Shown piece by piece: positions 59,857 to 64,000 of a stretch of 64,000 nt of DNA. The DNA is from Bradyrhizobium sp. OK095 (lineage in GTDB: Bacteria > Pseudomonadota > Alphaproteobacteria > Rhizobiales > Xanthobacteraceae). The stretch spans positions 94,539 through 158,538 of the forward strand of contig NZ_FOBX01000017.1 in NCBI RefSeq assembly GCF_900109945.1, written 5' to 3'. The notes under the pieces were generated by a model, which was not told the DNA's origin, ran no database searches, and was given only the letters and a program-made list of their open reading frames with translations. Each line of letters opens with the position of its first letter. Positions within the stretch are counted from its first letter, which is position 1. Position numbers and translations under genes: made by a program.

Positions 59857-60495
59857 TCACGACATCGGCGGTGCGACAAACTGTGCGAAGCCGGGCCGCT
59901 TGCCGAGCTCGGCGAGCCAGCGCGTCAGGTTCGGCTGCGCCGGCCGGGTGATGCCTTCGACGCCGAGCCAGCGCCGCGCATAAGAGCCGATCGCGATATC
60001 GGCGAGCGTGAACGCATCGCCCTCCACGAACGGCCGCGTGGCCAGCAGGCGGTCGGCGATCGCCCAGACCTCTGCGGCTGCATCGGCGTCCTGCTGGATC
60101 TTGATCATGTCGCGCTCCGCGGGCGGCGTGCGCACGATGCCCCAGAACACCGGGCGGTCGACCGGCTGCACCATCGACAGCGTCCAGTCGAGCCAGCGGT
60201 CGACGCCGGCGCGCTTCTTCGGCTCTTCGGGATAGATCGGCGTGCCGCTTCCATGCGCGAGGCAGAGATAGCGCATGATGGAGTTCGACTCCCACAGCAC
60301 GAAATCGCCCTCGACCAGCGTCGGGATCCGCGCATTGGGGTTCATCGCGAGATAGTCGGCCTCGCGGGTCTTGCCGAACGCCATGCCGGCGTCGATGCGC
60401 TCATAGGCGAGGCCAAGCTCGGTCAGGCACCACAGCACCTTCTGCACGTTGACCGAATTGGCGCGGCCCCAGATCGTGAGCTTGTGGTCCGGCAT
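59857..60495 (-). CDS. glutathione S-transferase family protein
   Basis: 212 residues. Thioredoxin-fold N-terminal domain with LTIWGRANSVNVQKVLWCLT and NARIPTLVEGDFVLWESNSI (cis-Pro and the Ser/Glu glutathione site), then an all-helical domain ending FTLADIAIGSYARRWLGVE, the N-capping box. Typical of Rhizobiales beta/theta-like GSTs for detoxification. The ATG at 60495 follows GGGAGGAATTT. Substrate unknown. Confidence 0.9.
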   Translation of the reverse strand: MPDHKLTIWGRANSVNVQKVLWCLTELGLAYERIDAGMAFGKTREADYLAMNPNARIPTLVEGDFVLWESNSIMRYLCLAHGSGTPIYPEEPKKRAGVDRWLDWTLSMVQPVDRPVFWGIVRTPPAERDMIKIQQDADAAAEVWAIADRLLATRPFVEGDAFTLADIAIGSYARRWLGVEGITRPAQPNLTRWLAELGKRPGFAQFVAPPMS

Positions 60496-60588
60496 GAAAT
60501 TCCTCCCGCGGCGTTCTTCGCTTGCCGCGGGGTGATAGCGGAAATTCATTCCACGAGCGACGCGCATTGCAGCGCGCCCCTCATGCAA

Positions 60589-60613
60589 AAAGCTCCGCCA
60601 TCGGCGGAGCTTT
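60589..60613 (-). terminator. intrinsic terminator of the 26-residue protein gene
   Basis: AAAGCTCCGCC and GGCGGAGCTTT, 11-bp perfect stem, 3-base loop, T-run on the minus strand at 60585-60591. Confidence 0.9.
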
Positions 60614-60635
60614 CCTTGCAAATTGAGCCTGTCGA

Positions 60636-60716
60636 TCAGTGGCCGAAGAACAGCCACAGCAGAATGATCACCGGGATCGGCACGCCCAGCATCCACAGCA
60701 GTAATCCTCGTCCCAT
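60636..60716 (-). CDS. 26-residue hydrophobic microprotein
   Basis: The ORF MGRGLLLWMLGVPIPVIILL then WLFFGH forms one membrane helix with a Gly-Val-Pro-Ile-Pro kink. GGAGGAGG lies 7 bases before the ATG and a strong terminator follows, so it is a self-contained transcription unit. Very short proteins of this kind recur in alphaproteobacteria; function unknown. Confidence 0.72.
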   Translation of the reverse strand: MGRGLLLWMLGVPIPVIILLWLFFGH

Positions 60717-60787
60717 TGCGTCCTCCTCCAATTGCATTGTCGAAGAGAGAACGCACGCGAGGGGGGCTGGTTCCTGCGGAAAGGGCC

Positions 60788-61240
60788 TTACCAATGGCCG
60801 ATATTCGGCATCGACAACCACGGCTCGGCCGGCGCCTTCGGCTCGCCCTTCTGCAACAGCTCGATCGAGTGCAGATCCGGCGAGCGGACGAAGGCCATGT
60901 TGCCGTCGCGCGGGGGACGGTTGATGGTGACGCCGGCCTTTTGCAGCTGCGCGCACGTGGCGTAGATGTCGTCGACCTCATAGGCGAGATGGCCGAAGAA
61001 GCGGTCCTCGCCGTACTTCTCCTCGTCCCAATTATAGGTGAGCTCGACCAGCGGCGCGCCGCGCGACTGCGGCTGCTTCTTCAGCGCCTCGAGATCGTCC
61101 GCCGAGCACAGGAAGAGAAGCGTGAACCGCCCCTTGTCGTTCTCGATCCGCCGCACCTCCTTGAGCCCCAGCGCATCCTGATAAAACTTCAGCGCAACAT
61201 CGAGATTGCGCACGCGCAGCATGGTGTGGAGGTATCGCAT
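60788..61240 (-). CDS. VOC superfamily protein, lactoylglutathione lyase-like
   Basis: 150 residues. Two paired beta-alpha-beta-beta-beta units: YLHTMLRVRNLDVALKFYQD with the first metal His, VELTYNWDEEKYGEDRFFGH, then LAYEVDDIYATCAQLQKAGV and MAFVRSPDLHSIELLQKGE with a Glu ligand. Length and motifs match glyoxalase I (methylglyoxal detoxification), but other VOC activities are possible. The ATG at 61240 is chosen; the longer frame to 61336 has no support. Confidence 0.86.
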   Translation of the reverse strand: MRYLHTMLRVRNLDVALKFYQDALGLKEVRRIENDKGRFTLLFLCSADDLEALKKQPQSRGAPLVELTYNWDEEKYGEDRFFGHLAYEVDDIYATCAQLQKAGVTINRPPRDGNMAFVRSPDLHSIELLQKGEPKAPAEPWLSMPNIGHW

Positions 61241-61507
61241 TTTTCTTATCCTTCTGAGAACGTTGTGAGAATTTCCGCCCATTCCGGCACGACGGGGCAA
61301 CAAATAGCAGTAAAATCCGCATCGGGGCACTACCATACGTGCGGATTACGTGCGGCTTCACCTTGGTTTGTTCTGGGGATGGCGTAGGCGCCCATCCACC
61401 GATCTCTCAGCATCGCCCGTGTCTGTCAGCATCCGCTCATACGCCCCCATGGGCGGAGGGTGGGGATAGCGCCGAAGGCGGGGCGTTGGATAACCAATAG
61501 CTGATGG

Positions 61508-61675
61508 CTACTTGTGGTGATCGTTTCGATGATCGGCGTGGTGATGACGTGCGTGATGCTTTGCGTCGTCGTCTGTACGTGTCTGTGTGTGGTGATGATT
61601 TGCGGTGTAAGTTTGCGGTGTCGATTTCGGTGATTACGTTGTTTGTCAACGATATTGGTTTGCGGTGATCGTTTC
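61508..61675 (+). other. GT-rich, strand-asymmetric non-coding tract
   Basis: About 165 bases in which the plus strand is dominated by G and T with short recurring words (TTGCGGTG three times, GGTGATCGTTTCG twice, GTGATGA repeats). No ORF with coding character covers it. The whole gap 61241-61821 has no recognised gene. Confidence 0.6.
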
Positions 61676-61821
61676 GGGGCAAATCCACCCACAGCCTAGG
61701 ACACTCTGTCCTTTGAACTTTTCGAGATATCCACAAAGTATATGGCGGTATTCCACAACTTTCCGGGTAAAACTGGAGGAAACTGGTGAACCGCCGCTGA
61801 CTATTCACGCGACTCCCGGAT

Positions 61822-61918
61822 AAAAAAAGCGCCGGACGACGCGAATCGTCCGACGCCTGGGTGGAGGATCCCGAAGGACTCTCCGCCTGAACAACGAAGG
61901 TTCTCGCTCCACCCAGGC
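61822..61918 (-). ncRNA. predicted structured RNA with its own intrinsic terminator
   Basis: Minus strand: a 12-bp perfect outer stem GCCTGGGTGGAG / CTCCACCCAGGC (61907-61918 with 61855-61866) encloses two smaller hairpins (one with a C-UUCG-G tetraloop, GUCC-UUCG-GGAU), followed at once by GCGTCGGACGA-TTCGCG-TCGTCCGGCGC and seven T. The stable multibranched fold plus clean terminator, with no coding gene upstream on that strand, suggests a small RNA of about 100 nt. No known family was recognised; a promoter was not found with confidence. Confidence 0.55.
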
Positions 61919-61992
61919 TTTCTGTCAATCACGCGCGCGATGCCGGTTCGCGCCACGATGGAGTATTGTCCGATGTTGGAGCGAGCGTAGCC

Positions 61993-62589
61993 ATGTCTAT
62001 TCCCGATAAGGTTTTGGAGTATCTACTTAGTCGCTGGGATTTGATCTCGGCAAACTTCGCCGTGTTTGGAGGTGTCCTTCTGATCGGTGCGATCGTTGGT
62101 TACTTACTAGCCCGTTGGCACTACGAGGGGGTCCGTAAGCAGATCGATTTCCTTAAGGATCGGAATGCTCATCTGGAAAAAGTGCCGCCGAGCACGGCAC
62201 TCCCATCGATCACGGCCACGGCAAATATTCCCGAGCCAGAAATGATCGGTCTCCTAGATGCTGCCCGTAAAGCCTTTGACGCAACTCGCGATACACCCGT
62301 TGCCGAGATGGCGCTTAGCAGCGATGATCGCAGCACGGAGTCGATCCTGCATTGGTACTCGATGGCGCTGGCGCAGCGATTATCGGTTTATGGGACTTGG
62401 GACTACGCTTCCGAGCCAACGGAAATCGATCTCAAGCCGGGATCGGAAAATTTTATGCTTGTCATAAGCGGCGAGGCTACTGTTTACGGAGGCAGTGCGC
62501 GCAATATTGCGTCTGACATCCACGTCGTTCGATCCGAGTTGGCGGCGGCAATAAAGGATCTAAAGAAGCTCGGGAGAAAGGTCGCTTAG
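61993..62589 (+). CDS. hypothetical membrane-anchored protein
   Basis: 198 residues. One membrane helix (about residues 21-44, FAVFGGVLLIGAIVGYLLAR) with a charged cytoplasmic coiled region (HYEGVRKQIDFLKDRNAHLE), then a mixed domain of about 120 residues including DDRSTESILHWYSMALAQRL and NIASDIHVVRSELAAAIKDL. The sequence is AT-richer than the neighbouring core genes, suggesting acquisition. The ATG at 61993 is chosen over TTG 61966. No family recognised. Confidence 0.65.
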   Translation: MSIPDKVLEYLLSRWDLISANFAVFGGVLLIGAIVGYLLARWHYEGVRKQIDFLKDRNAHLEKVPPSTALPSITATANIPEPEMIGLLDAARKAFDATRDTPVAEMALSSDDRSTESILHWYSMALAQRLSVYGTWDYASEPTEIDLKPGSENFMLVISGEATVYGGSARNIASDIHVVRSELAAAIKDLKKLGRKVA

Positions 62590-62628
62590 CCCTCAGCTTT
62601 TCGCAGTGCAGCCTGTTACCGCCTCCGC

Positions 62629-62928
62629 TTACGCTTGAACGTACTTGCCGCTCTCGGCATCCCACACGAAGTGTCCGAGGCAGATTTCGTCAAAGCCCAG
62701 GTGCTCGTCGCTCAACTCGTGAATGGTGATCTCGGCGCAGATCTCGTGGTCTAAGTTGGCCACGTAGGCGAGGGCGTCTTCCTCGGTCTCTAATTCAGCC
62801 AACAGCTTATCCCCGCGCCCCGATGTACGGCGGCGGACTTCGTAAGCGCATTGTGTGTCACGTTGATTAGACGGGCAAGTCGGGCTTTGCGCCAGTGCCG
62901 CATAAGATTCGTAGCCGATGTCTTGCAT
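62629..62928 (-). CDS. small hypothetical acidic protein (99 aa)
   Basis: Begins MQDIGYESYAALAQSPTCPS and becomes strongly acidic (ELETEEDALAYVANLDHEIC, IHELSDEHLGFDEICLGHFV). AAGGAAA lies 7 bases before the ATG. Four Cys residues, no membrane segment. Unknown; it looks like a phage- or island-type gene. Confidence 0.55.
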   Translation of the reverse strand: MQDIGYESYAALAQSPTCPSNQRDTQCAYEVRRRTSGRGDKLLAELETEEDALAYVANLDHEICAEITIHELSDEHLGFDEICLGHFVWDAESGKYVQA

Positions 62929-62999
62929 AATGAGTTTCCTTTCGTTGCAAAGGAATCATCACGCCGCCGTCTGTATACTTCAAAAGGGAAAATTCACGT

Positions 63000-63049
63000 C
63001 TCTCAGAAATGAGAGAGCGCCCCTCCGAACTGCAACGAAAGGCGGGGCG
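63000..63049. other. two adjacent hairpins upstream of the small acidic gene and after the HEPN-like gene
   Basis: CTCTCAGAAATGAGAG at 63000-63015 and GCGCCCC ... GGGGCGC (63019-63049). They lie in the gap 62929-63076 and may terminate the minus-strand gene 63077-63664. Confidence 0.4.
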
Positions 63050-63076
63050 CCCGGGAAGCAAGCTCTCACAAGAATG

Positions 63077-63664
63077 TCAGCCTTGTAAAGGCGGATTGAT
63101 CGCGTGAATGGTGAGGTTCATCTGATCGAGCGTATCCATGATGTTGATGCCGGATTTTTCGAGCATCATTTTCCAAACCTGCTGGTTGTCGTCGTAGGCT
63201 TGCATGATCTCTTCGTGGGTCATCATCGCCTCCCAAGCTTGCTTGAAATTGTACTTCGCGCGCGCCTCTTCCATCGTGGCTGCCTCAAAGTCCTCGTTGA
63301 GATTTTCGTCAACCGGCTTGCCGTGCGCGAGGGTGTCACGGAATACTTTCATCTTCTGGGCCGAGATGAAGGGGCGCTTAGCCCAATCGTATTCCATCTT
63401 TAGTGCATTGAAGACAGTCTCGACCTTAGCCTTCCACACCCCGAAGTAACTCCAGGGGGTACAGAAGCGTGTACCCATGAAGTTGACCTGCGCCTCGAAG
63501 GTGAACGCCAGCATGATGCCGCACGTCATGTAATCGAAGCCGATCCCTGTGCGGTCTCCGTCCTTCAGCTTCTTCTCAATATCTGACCTCGCATTGTCCG
63601 CGCCCTGATCGAGCGTGTTGTGGATGTACAGCTTGCGGTGTCCCTGAACGTGAAACTTGGCCAC
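63077..63664 (-). CDS. HEPN-like hypothetical protein
   Basis: 195 residues from GTG 63664 (GGGGG 5 bases upstream); a TTG at 63757 would add 31 residues but overlaps a divergent ORF. Largely helical. The segment KVFRDTLAHGKPVDEN carries an R-x4-H motif (Arg109, His114) like the catalytic or nucleotide-binding motif of HEPN domains, found in toxin-antitoxin and defence RNases; LAFTFEAQVNFMG and WKAKVETVFNALK would be the partner helices. Assignment is tentative, and no antitoxin is obvious beside it. Confidence 0.55.
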   Translation of the reverse strand: MAKFHVQGHRKLYIHNTLDQGADNARSDIEKKLKDGDRTGIGFDYMTCGIMLAFTFEAQVNFMGTRFCTPWSYFGVWKAKVETVFNALKMEYDWAKRPFISAQKMKVFRDTLAHGKPVDENLNEDFEAATMEEARAKYNFKQAWEAMMTHEEIMQAYDDNQQVWKMMLEKSGINIMDTLDQMNLTIHAINPPLQG

Positions 63665-63749
63665 TGTGCCCCCTATGCCCTGTTGTAAGGGGCGAGAAAC
63701 TGAGCCGAGCGCCCTAAGGTTGTCCAGCAATTTCGATGCGGGACTTTCT

Positions 63750-63938
63750 ATGGCCAAGCCTCACAACCGCCTGAGCGCTGAATTCACTGCTGCCTTTTCG
63801 AGCATGAATCTGTCGGAGCAATAGATCGACGCTCTGACCGACATCCACAATGCGGCGAAGGAAGCTCGGCGCCAGCAGCTCAAGAACGAGAATTACGGTG
63901 ACAGGGCTGGACTGCACCCCTCGAGTGAGACACGATAA
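63750..63938 (+). pseudogene. small ORF interrupted by an in-frame TAG
   Basis: ATG at 63750 opens MAKPHNRLSAEFTAAFSSMN then LSEQ, TAG at 63822-63824, and the same frame continues IDALTDIHNAAKEARRQQLK, NENYGDRAGLHPSSETR to TAA at 63936. Both halves look like one helical, basic protein, so a nonsense mutation of CAG/AAG type is likely. Its 5' end overlaps the start region of the HEPN-like gene. Confidence 0.45.
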
Positions 63939-64000
63939 TCTCGGTGACAGGCATTCCGAGGATGACCTGTGGCAGCAAGAGGGAAGAACCGTCAGTTTCC

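Noticed and set aside
61508..61735. Origin of replication or DnaA-box cluster around the GT-rich tract
   Set aside because: Only one near-match to a DnaA box (ATATCCACA, 61727-61735) is present and no origin-linked genes are nearby.
61822..61918. Identification of the structured RNA as SRP RNA, 6S RNA or tmRNA
   Set aside because: The conserved SRP tetraloop region, the 6S bubble and the tmRNA tag or acceptor sequences are not seen.

Overview
The window looks like chromosome of a GC-rich alphaproteobacterium of the Bradyrhizobium/Nitrobacteraceae type. This is inferred from the class I PHA synthase, the Omp31-like barrel protein, the aminotransferase-hom-glpX block, the efp/epmA/epmB block and several palindromic repeats of the kind common in Bradyrhizobium. 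Coding density is ordinary for a core chromosome; only the last ~2.2 kb looks accessory.

Layout. 0-4 kb: small proteins, an outer-membrane barrel and parE, with a decayed copy of the parE 3' end behind it. 4-14 kb: dedA, a DUF3857/transglutaminase/Sel1 protein, a PaiB-like flavin protein coupled to argC, a second and distantly related argC, a methyltransferase, a MAPEG protein and phaC. 14-18.6 kb: aminotransferase, hom, glpX and a haloacid dehalogenase. 19-21.8 kb: a broken locus in which a 3'-truncated TauE/SafE transporter is joined out of frame to a 5'-truncated DUF11 autotransporter. 21.8-27 kb: a TetR regulator divergent from an RND efflux pump, with a doubled operator between them. 28.3-35.4 kb: a catabolic cluster (GntR regulator, crotonase-fold enzyme, class III CoA-transferase, TctCBA transporter, PdxA-like dehydrogenase) for an unidentified carboxylate. 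35.4-49 kb: cupins, oxidoreductases, a soluble chemoreceptor, recJ, cell-wall enzymes, a MarR-AhpD-cupin unit and an orphan amino-acid binding protein. 49-52 kb: efp divergent from epmA-epmB, the EF-P beta-lysylation system. 52-61 kb: aroG, HdeD- and PrsW-like membrane proteins, a desaturase, two PilZ proteins, tRNA-Glu(TTC), a GST and a glyoxalase-like protein. 61-64 kb: a long non-coding stretch with a GT-rich tract and a predicted structured RNA, then unrecognised genes of less GC-rich character, one HEPN-like and one interrupted by an in-frame TAG.

Most interesting signals. Two short leader peptides look like transcription attenuators for amino-acid biosynthesis. Upstream of aroG (minus strand) is a 26-codon ORF with six aromatic codons in a run of seven, followed by an intrinsic terminator and an alternative antiterminator pairing. 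Upstream of the paiB-like/argC pair is a 25-codon ORF with five consecutive arginine codons and the same kind of mutually exclusive hairpins. In both, promoter-like boxes are placed so that transcription would begin at or next to the ATG, suggesting leaderless leader mRNAs like rhizobial trpL. The aromatic case is strong; the arginine case is plausible but has a weaker terminator. Three regulators (TetR, MarR, GntR) also have clearly duplicated operator-like motifs next to their genes.
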